Shown here piece after piece: positions 48,833-58,746 of a stretch of DNA of 64,000 bases (positions are counted from its first letter, which is position 1; every line of letters starts with the position of its first letter). Position numbers and translations under genes: made by a program. Source of the stretch: JALYZC01 sp963725645 (lineage in GTDB: Bacteria; Actinomycetota; Thermoleophilia; Solirubrobacterales; Solirubrobacteraceae). Under the pieces are notes generated by a model. It ran no database searches. It saw only the letters and a list, made by a program, of their open reading frames with translations, and was not told the DNA's origin. The stretch spans positions 248,001 through 312,000 of the forward strand of contig CAVRZD010000002.1 of NCBI GenBank assembly GCA_963725645.1. The letters are read 5' to 3'.

Positions 48833-50581
48833 GTGGACCGTACAACGCCGACGCTCCCGGCGGTGACACCAGCGCCCACCGCGGTTCACCCGCGCGCGGG
48901 GCCCTCGGCCCGCGCGCTGGACCGCTACGAGCTGGAGCGGCGACTGGGCGCGGGCGCGTACGGTGCGGTGTGGCTGGCGCGCGACGCGCGCCTCGAGCGC
49001 CACGTCGCGGTGAAGGTGGTACCGCGCGGCGACGGCCCGCCGCGCGCCGAGCGCGAGGCCGTGGCCGCCGCGCGCCTGAACCATCCGGGGATCGTCTCGC
49101 TGTACGAGGCGGGCGCCGACGAGACCGCGCACTACCTGGTGTCCGAGCTGGTGGACGGGGTCACGCTCGGCGAGGCGGAGGCGCGCGGCGCGCTCTCGGA
49201 CCGCGATGTGCTGCGGATCGGCGCGGCGCTGTGCGACGCGCTCGAGCACGCCCACGCCGCGGGCGTCGTGCACCGCGACATCAAGCCCGGCAACGTGATC
49301 ATCCCGGCGCGCCCGGCGAGCGAGGCGGGCGTGGCCAAGCTGACCGACTTCGGGGTCGCCCACCTCGCGGGCGAGGACGCGCTGACCCACACCGGCGACG
49401 TGGTCGGCACGCTCGCCTACATGGCGCCTGAGCAGGCCGAGGGCGCGCCCGTCGGCCCCGCCGCCGACCTCTACGCCCTCGCCCTCGTCCTCTACGAGGC
49501 GCTGGCCGGGATCAACCCGGTGCGCGCGGCCGCGCCCGCGGCGACCGCGCGCCGGGTCGCCGCGGGCGTGCCGTCGCTGGGGCGCGTGCGCCGGGACCTC
49601 GACCCCGGGGTCGTCGCGGCCCTGGACCGGGCGCTGCGCCGCCGCCCGGACGAGCGCGGAGACGTGAGCGACCTGCGCGAGGCGCTGCAGGCGGCGACCC
49701 CGGAGGCGGATGCCGGGGAGGGCCGCACGCTGATCCTTCCGGAGCCGGCGATCGCCGAGGCCGGAGACGCGCCCGCATCCTGGCGCCACCGGCTCGCGCA
49801 GCGCACCGTGGCGGGGGTCGCGGCCGCCGCGGTCGCCGCCGCCGCGGACGCCGCCCCGCACGCCCCTCCGGTCGACCCGCTGCTCGCAGCGGCCGCGGTG
49901 GGCGCCGCCGTGGCGCTGCTGCCGCGGGTGGCGTGGCTCGCATCCGCGGTCGCGGCGGTCGCCTGGCTGGCCGCCGGTCCGCCGCACGAGCCGGGGACCG
50001 CGCTGATGGTCGCCGCCGGTCTGGCGGCGTGCCCGCTGCTGCTTCCGCGCGCCGGGTGGCTGTGGTCCCTGCCCGCGGCGGCGCCCGCGCTCGCCGCCGC
50101 CGGCCTCGCCGGAATGTGGCCGGCGCTGGCGGCGCTGGTGTCGGGGGCGTGGCGCCGCGCCGCGCTCGCCGCGCTCGGCGGCTGGTGGATCGTGCTGGCC
50201 GAGCCCCTGGCCGGACGCGACCTGTTCCTCGGCCGCGCGGCCGGCACCGGGGCTCCGGCGGCGTGGGCGGACTCGCCGAGCGAGGCCGTGCGCGACGCGC
50301 TGGTGCCCCTCGCCGGCTCGGGCGCGCTCGTGATGCTGGCGCTGTGGGCCGCCGCGGCGGTCGCGCTGCCGCACGCGCTGCGCGGCCGATCTCCGCTGGC
50401 GGTGACGCTCGGCGCCCTCGCGTGGGCCGTCGCGCTGGTGGTGGGGACCGGCCTCGTGGCCGGCGCGCTGCGCGGTGCGGTGGCCCATTCCGACGCCCGC
50501 GGCGCCCTGACCGGGGCGCTGGCCGGGGCGGCCTTGGCGGCGGGCCTGTCGCTTCTGAGGACCCGCGGCGCGGAGCCGTAA
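48833..50581 (+). CDS. membrane Ser/Thr protein kinase with polytopic C-terminus
   Basis: About 582 residues from GTG 48833; GTG 48776 is an alternative. Kinase domain ~30-290: GAGAYGAVWLARD, the Lys in VAVKVVPR, HRDIKPGNVII, TDFGVAHL, MAPEQAEG. The C-terminal ~270 residues are Ala/Leu-rich with about seven to eight hydrophobic helices and no known extracytoplasmic domain. It stands immediately upstream of fhaA, where pknA or membrane kinases occur in relatives. It would phosphorylate FHA proteins or cell-wall enzymes; PstP would reverse this. Confidence 0.85.
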   Translation: MDRTTPTLPAVTPAPTAVHPRAGPSARALDRYELERRLGAGAYGAVWLARDARLERHVAVKVVPRGDGPPRAEREAVAAARLNHPGIVSLYEAGADETAHYLVSELVDGVTLGEAEARGALSDRDVLRIGAALCDALEHAHAAGVVHRDIKPGNVIIPARPASEAGVAKLTDFGVAHLAGEDALTHTGDVVGTLAYMAPEQAEGAPVGPAADLYALALVLYEALAGINPVRAAAPAATARRVAAGVPSLGRVRRDLDPGVVAALDRALRRRPDERGDVSDLREALQAATPEADAGEGRTLILPEPAIAEAGDAPASWRHRLAQRTVAGVAAAAVAAAADAAPHAPPVDPLLAAAAVGAAVALLPRVAWLASAVAAVAWLAAGPPHEPGTALMVAAGLAACPLLLPRAGWLWSLPAAAPALAAAGLAGMWPALAALVSGAWRRAALAALGGWWIVLAEPLAGRDLFLGRAAGTGAPAAWADSPSEAVRDALVPLAGSGALVMLALWAAAAVALPHALRGRSPLAVTLGALAWAVALVVGTGLVAGALRGAVAHSDARGALTGALAGAALAAGLSLLRTRGAEP

Positions 50582-50626
50582 TTCCGCCTCAGATCACTAG
50601 CATGGCCGAGCAGAGGGGCCGTCAGG

Positions 50627-51382
50627 GTGAGCGTACTCAAGAGCCTTGAAAGCAAGATCGCCGGCCTCGTCGAGGGCGCGTTCGGCCGTGCCTTTCGCTC
50701 CGAGGTACGGCCGGTCGAGATCGCCCGCAAGCTCGTGCGCGAGATGGAGGAGCACCGCACCGTGTCCGTATCCAAGACCTACGTGCCCAACGAGTACGCC
50801 GTGTACCTGTCCCCGGAGGACCACGAGCGCTTCGCCGACTACGAGGACGCGCTCGTGACGGAGCTGGCCGGCTACCTGCTCGAGCATGCGCGCGCCGAGA
50901 AGCTCGCGCTGCTGTCCCGACCGACCGTCGAGTTCCGCACCGACGAGCGCCTGTCCCTCGGCGAGTTCGGCATCCAGGCGCGGCTCGTGCGCCCGCCGGA
51001 GGACGCGGCGGCGCAGCCCTCGCAGGGCGACGCGGGCCACACGATGATCTACCGCGCTCAGCGCGAGCCCGAGCCGCTGGAGCCGCACGTGCCGGCCCAC
51101 CTGCGCCGCGCGCTCGTGCTGGTGGATGGCAAGCGGATGATGGTCGGCGCGGACGGTGCCGTGCTCGGTCGCAGCCGGGACTGCGACATCGTGCTCGGGG
51201 ACGCCAACGTGTCGCGGCACCACGCGGAGATCCGGCCGGCGGGGGACGGGTGGACGATCGCCGACCTGGGCTCCACCAACGGCGTGCTGGTCAACGGCCG
51301 GCGGGCACGCGGGGCGGTGCCGCTGGCGGCGGGCGATCAGGTCGAGCTGGGGACGTCCACGCTGAAATTCGAGCTGGAGTAG
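50627..51382 (+). CDS. fhaA: FhaA-like protein (DUF3662 + FHA)
   Basis: 251 residues, GTG start. The N-terminal DUF3662 domain (VLKSLESKIAGLVEGAFGRA, RPVEIARKLVREMEEH) and the C-terminal FHA domain (VLGRSRDCDIVLGDANVSRH, LGSTNGVLVNGRR) match mycobacterial FhaA. FhaA binds phosphorylated MviN/PknB and restrains peptidoglycan synthesis. First gene of the operon with fhaB, pstP, ftsW/rodA, pbpA and pknB. Confidence 0.95.
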   Translation: MSVLKSLESKIAGLVEGAFGRAFRSEVRPVEIARKLVREMEEHRTVSVSKTYVPNEYAVYLSPEDHERFADYEDALVTELAGYLLEHARAEKLALLSRPTVEFRTDERLSLGEFGIQARLVRPPEDAAAQPSQGDAGHTMIYRAQREPEPLEPHVPAHLRRALVLVDGKRMMVGADGAVLGRSRDCDIVLGDANVSRHHAEIRPAGDGWTIADLGSTNGVLVNGRRARGAVPLAAGDQVELGTSTLKFELE

Positions 51383-51387
51383 GTCGC

Positions 51388-51870
51388 GTGCAGCTCGAAC
51401 CGGTCTCAGTGGTGCTGAAGTTCGGCTTCCTGATCGTGCTCTACCTCTTCCTCCTGTGGGTGGCGCGCAGCGCCCTGAAGGACCTCCGCCGGGGCTCCGC
51501 CCCGGCCGACGACCCGATGGAGGCCACCGGCCTGCACGCTGCGTCCGCCGGGCTGGCGCGCGCGACGATCGACGGCGCCGAGCCGCGGCTGCGGGTGGAG
51601 CAGGCGTCCGGGCTGCGCGCGGGCGACGAGTACGGCCTGCTCGACGGGCTCACGCTCGGCCGCGGCGAGGCGGTGGACATCCGCATCGAGGATCCCTTCG
51701 CTTCCTCCCGCCATGCCCGCATCTCCCGCCAGGGCGACCTTCTCGTCCTCGAGGACCTCGGCTCCACGAACGGGACGTTCCTCAACGGCGAGACCCTGCG
51801 AGGGCCCCAGCCGCTGCACCCCGGCGACCGCATCGCGATCGGCGACAACGAGTTCTCATACCTCCAGTGA
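51388..51870 (+). CDS. fhaB: FhaB/FipA-like membrane FHA protein
   Basis: 160 residues from GTG 51388. One N-terminal membrane helix (LKFGFLIVLYLFLLWVARSA), then a linker and an FHA domain (GLTLGRGEAVDIRIEDPFAS, SRHARIS, LGSTNGTFLNGE). The architecture equals mycobacterial FhaB, which recruits phosphorylated partners to the divisome. It overlaps pstP by 4 bases (GTGA). Confidence 0.93.
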   Translation: MQLEPVSVVLKFGFLIVLYLFLLWVARSALKDLRRGSAPADDPMEATGLHAASAGLARATIDGAEPRLRVEQASGLRAGDEYGLLDGLTLGRGEAVDIRIEDPFASSRHARISRQGDLLVLEDLGSTNGTFLNGETLRGPQPLHPGDRIAIGDNEFSYLQ

Positions 51871-53087
51871 TCATTCGCGCAGTCGACTTCGTCCAGCTGA
51901 GCGACACCGGCCGCGAGCGTCGGACCAACGAGGACAACGCGTTCGCGCGGGCGCCGTTGTTCGCCGTCGCCGACGGCATGGGCGGCGCGCGCGCGGGCGA
52001 GATCGCCTCGAAGATCGTGGTGGACACGCTCGACCACGGCATGCCCGACGGCGTCCCGGCGGAGGCCGGGCTGGCCGAGCTGACCCGGGAGGCCAACCAC
52101 AGCATCCACCAGATGGCGACCTCCGACCCCGACCGGGCGGGGATGGGCACGACGCTGACTGCGGCCTACGTCGGCGACGGCGAGGTCGCCTTCGCGCACG
52201 TCGGCGACTCGCGCGCGTACCGCTTCCGCGATGGGAGCCTGGAGCAGCTCACCAACGACCACTCGCTGGTCGGCGAGCTCGTGCGGCGCGGCAAGCTGAC
52301 CGAGCAGCAGGCCGAGGAGCACCCGCAGCGCTCCGTCATCACGCGCGCGCTGGGCCCCGAGGCGGCCGTCCAGGTCGACTCCTTCAGCAAGGACGCGCGA
52401 CCGGGCGACGTGTTCCTGCTCTGCAGCGACGGGCTGACCTCGATGGTGCCGCTCGGCACCATCAAGGACATCCTCCGTCAGGCCGACTCGCTGGACGCGG
52501 CGGCCCGGCGACTCGTGGAGGCGGCCAACGAGAACGGCGGGCGCGACAACATCACCGTCGTCCTGTTCCGGATCGAGGGGGTCCCCGAGGCCTCCGACAC
52601 GGCCGCCGACCAGCCGACCGAGGTCGGGCAAATCACCGCGGACGAGGTGCGCGCCGCGGGCGACGCGGCCGCGACCACGGCGACCGGCACGGGAGCGGCG
52701 GAGGCCGCCCCGGCGCCGCGCCGGACGGCGCCGCTGCCCCGGCGCCCCGAGCCCGAGGCGCCGCGCAAGCGGCGTCGCACGCGGCGGGTGGCCTCGCTGC
52801 TCGCCGTCCTGACGATCGTCGTGCTGATCGGCGTCGGCGCATGGATCGGCAGCCGCGCGGTGTTCTTCGTCGGCACGAACTCCAACGGCGTCGTGACGGT
52901 CTACCGCGGCCTGCCCTACGACCTGCCGGCCGGGATCCACCTGTACGAGAGCTACTACACGTCCGGCGTGCCGGCGGCCGAGCTGCCGGCCAACCGGCGC
53001 AAGCGGATCCTCAACCACAAGCTCCGCTCGAAGTCAGACGCGTCGGACCTGGTGCGCAAGCTCGAGCTGGGCCAGGTGGGCGGATGA
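51867..53087 (+). CDS. pstP: PP2C-family Ser/Thr phosphatase PstP
   Basis: 406 residues. PP2C domain ~1-240 with metal-binding motifs RTNEDNAF, FAVADGMGGARAGEIA, FAHVGDSRAYRF, LLCSDGLTSMV and GGRDNITVV; then an Arg/Pro/Ala linker, a membrane helix (~309-328) and an ~80-residue extracytoplasmic end. It dephosphorylates the kinases and their targets. It overlaps both neighbours by 4 bases, as in the actinobacterial operon. Confidence 0.96.
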   Translation: MIIRAVDFVQLSDTGRERRTNEDNAFARAPLFAVADGMGGARAGEIASKIVVDTLDHGMPDGVPAEAGLAELTREANHSIHQMATSDPDRAGMGTTLTAAYVGDGEVAFAHVGDSRAYRFRDGSLEQLTNDHSLVGELVRRGKLTEQQAEEHPQRSVITRALGPEAAVQVDSFSKDARPGDVFLLCSDGLTSMVPLGTIKDILRQADSLDAAARRLVEAANENGGRDNITVVLFRIEGVPEASDTAADQPTEVGQITADEVRAAGDAAATTATGTGAAEAAPAPRRTAPLPRRPEPEAPRKRRRTRRVASLLAVLTIVVLIGVGAWIGSRAVFFVGTNSNGVVTVYRGLPYDLPAGIHLYESYYTSGVPAAELPANRRKRILNHKLRSKSDASDLVRKLELGQVGG

Positions 53088-54373
53088 GCGCGCGCAACCG
53101 CGAGCTGCTCGCGCTGATCCCCGCCTCGCTGTTGGTGACCGGCGGCTTCGCGGCCGTGTTCATCCAGCAGTCCTCGCAGCTGTCGGACGTCTCGCTCACC
53201 TACGGCGCGGTGTTCCTCGGGCTGTGCCTTGCGGCGCACGTGTTCCTGCGCATCGCGCTGCCCTACGCCGATCCCTACCTGTTCCCGCTGATGGCGCTCC
53301 TGGCCTGCTTCGGGCTGGTCGTGATCTACCGGATCGACGACAAGCTCGCGCGCGAGCAGGCGCAGTGGTTCGTGATCGGCCTCGCGCTGTTCGTGGCCAC
53401 GATCGTGTTCCTGCGCGACTACCGCGTGCTCGAGCGCTACCGCTACCTGATCGCCTTCTCGAGCATCGCCATCCTGCTGCTGCCGCGCATCGGCAGCCCG
53501 GTCAACGGCGCGTACCTCGCGGTGCAGGTCGGGCCCATCCAGTTCCAGCCCGCCGAGTTCGCGAAGCTCGGCATCGTGATCTTCCTGGCGTCCTACCTGC
53601 GCGACACGCGGCAGCTGCTCGTCCAGGGCGCGCGACGCTTCCTTGGCCTCACGCTGCCGCCGCTCAAGCACTTCGGCCCGCTGCTGGTGGTGTGGGGGCT
53701 GGCGATGTTGATGCTGCTGGTGATCCGCGACCTCGGGTCCTCGGTCATGTTCTTCGGCGCGTTCCTGTCGCTGCTCTACGTGGCCACCAACCGCCTGTCG
53801 TTCCCGCTCGTGGGGCTCCTCCTGTTCGCGGTCGGGGCCTGGTACTTCGGCACGCACATCGGGCACATCCACGCCCGCATCGACGCCTGGCAGGACCCGT
53901 TCAACCGCCATCTGTACGACCAGGTCGGCGGCAGCTACCAGATCGCGCAGTCCCTGTTCGCCCAGGCCGACGGGGGAATGTTCGGCACTGGCTTCGGCCA
54001 GTCGCTCCTGGACCTCCCCGGCGGCGGCACGATCCTCCCCGCGGCGCACACCGACCTCATCTACGCCGTCATCACGAACGAGCTCGGGCTCGTGGGCTCG
54101 TGCGCGGTGCTGCTCACCTACCTGCTGATCTGCGAGCGCGGGTTCAAGATCGCGCTGCTCGCGCGCGACTCGTTCTCCAAGCTGCTCGCCACCGGGCTGA
54201 CCGCGGTATTCGCGCTGCAGGTCTTCGTGATCGTCGGGGGCGTCACCAAGGTGATCCCGCTGACCGGCGTCACGCTGCCGTTCATCTCCTACGGCGGCTC
54301 CTCGATCCTGGCCAACTTCGTGCTGCTGGCGCTGCTGCTGCTGGTCTCGGACCGCGCGAGGAGACCCGGGTGA
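53084..54373 (+). CDS. rodA: FtsW/RodA-family peptidoglycan glycosyltransferase (SEDS)
   Basis: 429 residues with about 12 hydrophobic helices. SEDS landmarks: PAEFAKLGIVIFLASYL, the catalytic-region GGSYQIAQSLFA, FGTGFGQSLLDLPGG and VTLPFISYGGSSILANF. It polymerises lipid II together with the class B PBP encoded next. FtsW or RodA cannot be separated by sequence alone; the position in the pknB operon favours RodA-type. It overlaps pstP by ATGA. Confidence 0.94.
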   Translation: MSARNRELLALIPASLLVTGGFAAVFIQQSSQLSDVSLTYGAVFLGLCLAAHVFLRIALPYADPYLFPLMALLACFGLVVIYRIDDKLAREQAQWFVIGLALFVATIVFLRDYRVLERYRYLIAFSSIAILLLPRIGSPVNGAYLAVQVGPIQFQPAEFAKLGIVIFLASYLRDTRQLLVQGARRFLGLTLPPLKHFGPLLVVWGLAMLMLLVIRDLGSSVMFFGAFLSLLYVATNRLSFPLVGLLLFAVGAWYFGTHIGHIHARIDAWQDPFNRHLYDQVGGSYQIAQSLFAQADGGMFGTGFGQSLLDLPGGGTILPAAHTDLIYAVITNELGLVGSCAVLLTYLLICERGFKIALLARDSFSKLLATGLTAVFALQVFVIVGGVTKVIPLTGVTLPFISYGGSSILANFVLLALLLLVSDRARRPG

Positions 54374-54425
54374 GCCTCCTCCGACCCCCACGACTCTGCC
54401 GCGCGGGCCAAAGGAGGCTGATCCC

Positions 54426-55859
54426 GTGAACCAACCGATCATCCGCCTCTTCGGCCTCGTGGTCGTGCTCTTTGCCGTGCTGATCGGCTTCACGTCGCGG
54501 TGGGCCGTGTTCGACTCCAAGTCGCTCAACGACAACGCGCTGAACAAGCGCGGCGTGCTCGAGGCGGCGAAGATCAAGCGCGGGCTGATCCGGGCCGGCG
54601 ACGGCACCGTGCTCGCGCGCAGCATCAAGCAGCCCGGCGGCACCTATGAGCGCAGTTATCCCTCCGGCTCGCTGTTCTCCCACTCCGTCGGCTACTCCTT
54701 CACCGACATCGGCCAGGCCGGCCTCGAGCGGTTCTACAACGACCCGCTGGTGGGCAAGCGACAGGGCCTGGACTCGCTGTTCGACCAGCTCGGCGGCGGC
54801 CGCAAGGAGGGCGATGACCTCTCGCTGACGCTCGATCCGAACGCGCAGCGCATCGCCAACAACGCGCTGCGCGCAACCGGCGACGGCCGCGGCGCCGTGG
54901 TGGCGATGGACCCGCACACCGGCGCGGTCAAGGTGATGGCCTCGACGCCTGGGTACGACCCCAACGGCCTGGACCAGCGCGGCCGCTTCGCGGCGCTCAA
55001 TCGCGACCCCGGCTCGCCGGTCTTCAACCGCGCGACGCAGTCGAGCTATCCCCCCGGCTCCACCTTCAAGGTCGTGACCGCGATCGCGGCGATCGACTCC
55101 GGGCGCTACACGCCGGACTCGACCGTCAGCGGCCAGAACGGCAAGGTGATCTCCGGCGTCCCGCTGCAGAACGACGGCGGCGAGACCTTCGGCGCGATCC
55201 CGCTGACCGAGGCGCTCACCTTCTCCGTCAACACGGTGTGGGCCGAGGTGGCCGAGACGGTCGGGAAGTCCACGATGGGCCGCTACATGACACGTCTGGG
55301 CTTCTATTCCAAGCCGCCGCTGGACTACCCCGCCGACCAGCGCCTCGCCAGCGGCGAGTACCGCAACGGACGGCTGCTGAGCCCGCTCTCGCCGTTCATC
55401 GACGTCGGCCGCATGGGCATCGGCCAGGACCTGCTGGCGGTCACCCCGCTGCAGATGGCGATGGTCGCGTCGTCGGTCGCCAACAACGGCGTGCTCGTGC
55501 GCCCCCACATGGGCTCGAAGGTCGTCGACCCCGACGGGCGCGTGCGCGACGACATCCGCCCCGAGACGGAGGCCCGCGTCATGCGCCCATCCACCGCCAA
55601 GTCGGTCACCGGGATGATGGCGCAGGTCGTCAGGGAGGGCACGGGCACCGCTGCGGCGCTGTCGGGCATCGAGGTCGCCGGCAAGACCGGCACCGCCGAG
55701 AAGAACCAGTGCTCCGGGAACCAGACGTGGTTCATCGCCTTCGCGCCCGTCAACGACCCCAAGGTCGCCGTGGCCGTCACGAACGAGTGCGCCAACGGCA
55801 CCGGGGGAGAGGTGGCCGCGCCGATCGCCAAGCAGGTCATGGAGGCCCTGATCCACTAG
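54426..55859 (+). CDS. pbpA: class B penicillin-binding protein (PbpA-type transpeptidase)
   Basis: 477 residues, GTG start after AAGGAGG. N-terminal membrane anchor (RLFGLVVVLFAVLIGF), a small dimerisation region, and the transpeptidase domain with SxxK (PPGSTFKVVTAI), SxN (TFSVNTVWAE) and KTG (VAGKTGTAEKNQC). It cross-links peptidoglycan with the adjacent SEDS enzyme. Mycobacterial PbpA is a PknB substrate, matching this operon. Confidence 0.96.
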   Translation: MNQPIIRLFGLVVVLFAVLIGFTSRWAVFDSKSLNDNALNKRGVLEAAKIKRGLIRAGDGTVLARSIKQPGGTYERSYPSGSLFSHSVGYSFTDIGQAGLERFYNDPLVGKRQGLDSLFDQLGGGRKEGDDLSLTLDPNAQRIANNALRATGDGRGAVVAMDPHTGAVKVMASTPGYDPNGLDQRGRFAALNRDPGSPVFNRATQSSYPPGSTFKVVTAIAAIDSGRYTPDSTVSGQNGKVISGVPLQNDGGETFGAIPLTEALTFSVNTVWAEVAETVGKSTMGRYMTRLGFYSKPPLDYPADQRLASGEYRNGRLLSPLSPFIDVGRMGIGQDLLAVTPLQMAMVASSVANNGVLVRPHMGSKVVDPDGRVRDDIRPETEARVMRPSTAKSVTGMMAQVVREGTGTAAALSGIEVAGKTGTAEKNQCSGNQTWFIAFAPVNDPKVAVAVTNECANGTGGEVAAPIAKQVMEALIH

Positions 55860-55864
55860 TGCCC

Positions 55865-57760
55865 ATGCGCGACCTCGCCCCAGAGACCGTCATCGACCAG
55901 CGCTACCAGATCGTCTCGCGGATCGGGTCCGGCGGCATGGCCGACGTGTACTGCGCGCAGGACCTCCAGCTCGGCCGCAAGGTCGCGCTGAAGCTGCTCT
56001 ACCGGCGGTTCGCGGAGGACGAGGAGTTCGTCGAGCGCTTCCGCCGCGAGGCGTCGTCCGCCGCCGGGCTGCAGCACGCCAACGTCGTCGGTGTGTACGA
56101 CCGCGGCGAGTGGGACGGGACCTACTACATCGCGATGGAGTACCTCGAGGGTCGCTCGCTCAAGCAGCTCATCACCGAGAGCGGCCCGCTCGCGCCGCTG
56201 GCGGCGATCGACATCGCCGAGCAGATCCTCAAGGCCGCGCGTTTCGCCCACCGCCGCGGCGTGATCCACCGCGACATCAAGCCGCACAACGTGATCATCG
56301 ACGAGGAGGGCCGGGCGAAGGTGACGGACTTCGGGATCGCACGCGCGGGCGCGTCCGACATGACCGAGACCGGCTCGATCATGGGCACCGCCCAGTACCT
56401 GTCGCCCGAGCAGGCCCAGGGCCACGCCGTGAGCGCGCGCTCGGACCTGTACGCGATCGGGATCGTGCTGTACGAGATGCTCGCCGGCCGCGTGCCCTTC
56501 GACGGGGAGAGCGCCGTCACGATCGCGCTCAAGCAGGTGTCGGAGGCGCCGGTCCCCCCGTCGGCCTACAACGCGGCCGTGCCGGCGGAGCTCGACGCGG
56601 TGGTGCTCCGGGCCTTGGAGAAGGAACCCGAGCAGCGCTTCGCCGACGCCGACGAGTTCATCGCCGCGCTCGAGGCGGTCCGCGCGCAGATCGGGCAGAT
56701 GCCGGGCGGTCAGTCCACCGCGGTCTTCGGCGCTGTCGCTGGGCCGATCACCGATCCCACGGCGCTGGCGGCCGCGGGCGTCCCGGTCGAGGAGCCGCTC
56801 GACGAGGCGGGCGAGGGTCCGCCGCCCGACGACGAGGAGCACCGGCGGCGCCGCTGGCCGTGGATCGCGGCCGTTCTGGCGGTGCTCGCGGCGCTGGCCG
56901 CCGTGTTCCTGATCCTCGGCCCGCTGTCGACCAAGCAGGTCCAGGTCCCGGGCGTCGTGGGCACGCAGGTCGCGGTCGGCAAGGCGATCCTCGAGAACAA
57001 GGGCTTCCACGTGCAGGTCACCACGGTCGTGTCGCCGGAGCCGCGCGACAAGATCCTGCGTCAGGACCCGCAGCCGAGCACCAAGGCGGACGAGGGCTCG
57101 ACGGTGTCGCTGACCGCCTCGGGGGGGCCGGGCCAGGCGGCGGTGCCGAGCGTCGACGGCCTGACTCAGTCGCAGGCGCGCAAGAAGCTCGAGGCCGCCG
57201 GCTTCAAGGTCACCGTCAGCCGCGAGTCCTCCGACAGCGTCCCCGACGGCCAGGTGACCCGCACGGCCCCGCCGGCGGGCACCCAGATCGACAAGGGCAG
57301 CACGGTGACCCTGTTCGTCTCCTCCGGCCCGCAGAAGGTGACCGTGCCCTCGGTCGTCGGGCAGAGCCAGGACTCGGCCTCGGCCGAGCTCGCCAACGTC
57401 GGGCTGAAGGTCTCGATCGTCCAGCAGGACTCGACCGACACCCCCGGCACCGTGCTGAGCCAGGACCCGGGGGCAGGCAGCCAGGCCGCGCGCGGCTCGA
57501 CCGTCACGATCACCGTGGCGCGCCAGTCGCAGCAGGTGAGCGTGCCCAACACCGTCGGCCAGGACCAGTCGAGCGCGCTGTCGACGCTGGCCGACGCCGG
57601 GTTGACCCCGATCGTCGGTGGGACCGAGCCCGTCACCAACCAGTCCGACGACGGCAAGGTGGTCGCGCAGGACCCGAGCGGAGGGAAGGTCAAGCGCGGG
57701 ACCAAGGTGACCATCACCGTCGGGCAGTTCACGCCGCCCACCACGCCGACGACGCCGTGA
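55865..57760 (+). CDS. pknB: PASTA-domain Ser/Thr protein kinase PknB
   Basis: 631 residues from ATG 55865; GTG 55859 is also in frame. Kinase domain ~16-270 (IGSGGMADVYCAQD, the Lys in VALKLLYR, HRDIKPHNVII, TDFGIARA, LSPEQAQG), juxtamembrane acidic/Arg-rich linker, one membrane helix (~330-350), then four PASTA repeats at ~358-420, 424-488, 492-554 and 555-623 and a Thr/Pro tail. PASTA domains sense muropeptides or lipid II. Its stop overlaps the ddl start (GTGA). Confidence 0.97.
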   Translation: MRDLAPETVIDQRYQIVSRIGSGGMADVYCAQDLQLGRKVALKLLYRRFAEDEEFVERFRREASSAAGLQHANVVGVYDRGEWDGTYYIAMEYLEGRSLKQLITESGPLAPLAAIDIAEQILKAARFAHRRGVIHRDIKPHNVIIDEEGRAKVTDFGIARAGASDMTETGSIMGTAQYLSPEQAQGHAVSARSDLYAIGIVLYEMLAGRVPFDGESAVTIALKQVSEAPVPPSAYNAAVPAELDAVVLRALEKEPEQRFADADEFIAALEAVRAQIGQMPGGQSTAVFGAVAGPITDPTALAAAGVPVEEPLDEAGEGPPPDDEEHRRRRWPWIAAVLAVLAALAAVFLILGPLSTKQVQVPGVVGTQVAVGKAILENKGFHVQVTTVVSPEPRDKILRQDPQPSTKADEGSTVSLTASGGPGQAAVPSVDGLTQSQARKKLEAAGFKVTVSRESSDSVPDGQVTRTAPPAGTQIDKGSTVTLFVSSGPQKVTVPSVVGQSQDSASAELANVGLKVSIVQQDSTDTPGTVLSQDPGAGSQAARGSTVTITVARQSQQVSVPNTVGQDQSSALSTLADAGLTPIVGGTEPVTNQSDDGKVVAQDPSGGKVKRGTKVTITVGQFTPPTTPTTP

Positions 57761-58746
57761 GGGTCGTCGTGCTCTCCGGGGGCCGCTCCTCCGAGCACGA
57801 GATCTCGCTGGCATCGGGCGCTGCCGTCCGGGACGGCCTGGCCCAGGGCGGCCACGAGGTGATCGGCGTGGAGATCGGTCGGGACGGGGCGTGGCGGCTC
57901 GACGGGGAGGAGGTCGAGCTGCTCGCCGGCCGCGGCCTGCTGGGCGCCGACGTGGTCTTCCCCGTGCTGCACGGCCCGTTCGGCGAGGACGGGACCGTCC
58001 AGGGCCTGCTCGAGTGCCTCGACGTCGCCTACGTCGGCGCCGGGGTCCTCGCGTCGGCCGTGTGCATGGACAAGGTCGTGTTCAAGGAGTTGATGGCGCG
58101 CGCCGGCCTGCCCCAGGTCGGCTACCGCGGGGTGGAGCACCGCCACTGGCGCGCCGACCCCGAGGTCGTGCTGGCCGGGCTGGCCGAGCTGGGGCTGCCC
58201 GTGTTCGTCAAGCCCGCGAACCTGGGCTCGTCGGTGGGCATCGTGCGCGTGGCCGAGGTCGACGAGCTGGCGCCGGCCGTCGAGCAGGCGCTCGGCCACG
58301 ACGAGCGTGCGATCGTGGAAGCCGCGGCCGGCGGGATCGAGGTGGAGTGCTCGGTGATCGGCCACACCGGGTCGCCGGAGGCCTCCCTGCCCGGGGAGAT
58401 CGTGGTCGCCGACCGCGAGTGGTACGACTACGAGGCCAAGTACACGCCGGGCGGGATGGACCTGATCGTGCCGGCGCGCCTGTCGGACGCGGTGCGCGAG
58501 CGGGTGCGCGAGCTGGCCACGCGGGCCTTCACGCTGTCCGGGTGCGAGGGCCTCGCGCGGGTCGACTTCTTCGTGGACGGCGAGGACGTGCTGCTCAACG
58601 AGCTCAACACGATTCCGGGCTTCACCGAGACCAGCGTATTCGGCAAGCTGTTCGAGGCGTCAGGGATCCCGTACGCGGAGCTGCTCGATCGCCTGGCGCG
58701 GCTGGGCGTGGAGCGCCACGACGCCGAGCGGGCCTACCGGCACTGA
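57757..58746 (+). CDS. ddl: D-alanine--D-alanine ligase
   Basis: 329 residues, GTG start. ATP-grasp enzyme: VVVLSGGRSSEHEISLASG, VVFPVLHGPFGEDGTVQG, FVKPANLGSSVGI, VDFFVDGEDVLLNELNTIPG, all Ddl signatures. It makes the D-Ala-D-Ala terminus of peptidoglycan precursors. Translationally coupled to pknB, so its supply of substrate is tied to the kinase/PBP operon; this arrangement differs from mycobacteria, where ddl lies elsewhere. Confidence 0.96.
   Translation: MRVVVLSGGRSSEHEISLASGAAVRDGLAQGGHEVIGVEIGRDGAWRLDGEEVELLAGRGLLGADVVFPVLHGPFGEDGTVQGLLECLDVAYVGAGVLASAVCMDKVVFKELMARAGLPQVGYRGVEHRHWRADPEVVLAGLAELGLPVFVKPANLGSSVGIVRVAEVDELAPAVEQALGHDERAIVEAAAGGIEVECSVIGHTGSPEASLPGEIVVADREWYDYEAKYTPGGMDLIVPARLSDAVRERVRELATRAFTLSGCEGLARVDFFVDGEDVLLNELNTIPGFTETSVFGKLFEASGIPYAELLDRLARLGVERHDAERAYRH

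Noticed and set aside
47600..50488. 962-codon minus-strand open frame.
   Set aside because: Only the part below 48715 is a real protein. The upstream part is the antisense shadow of the membrane kinase and has no family features.
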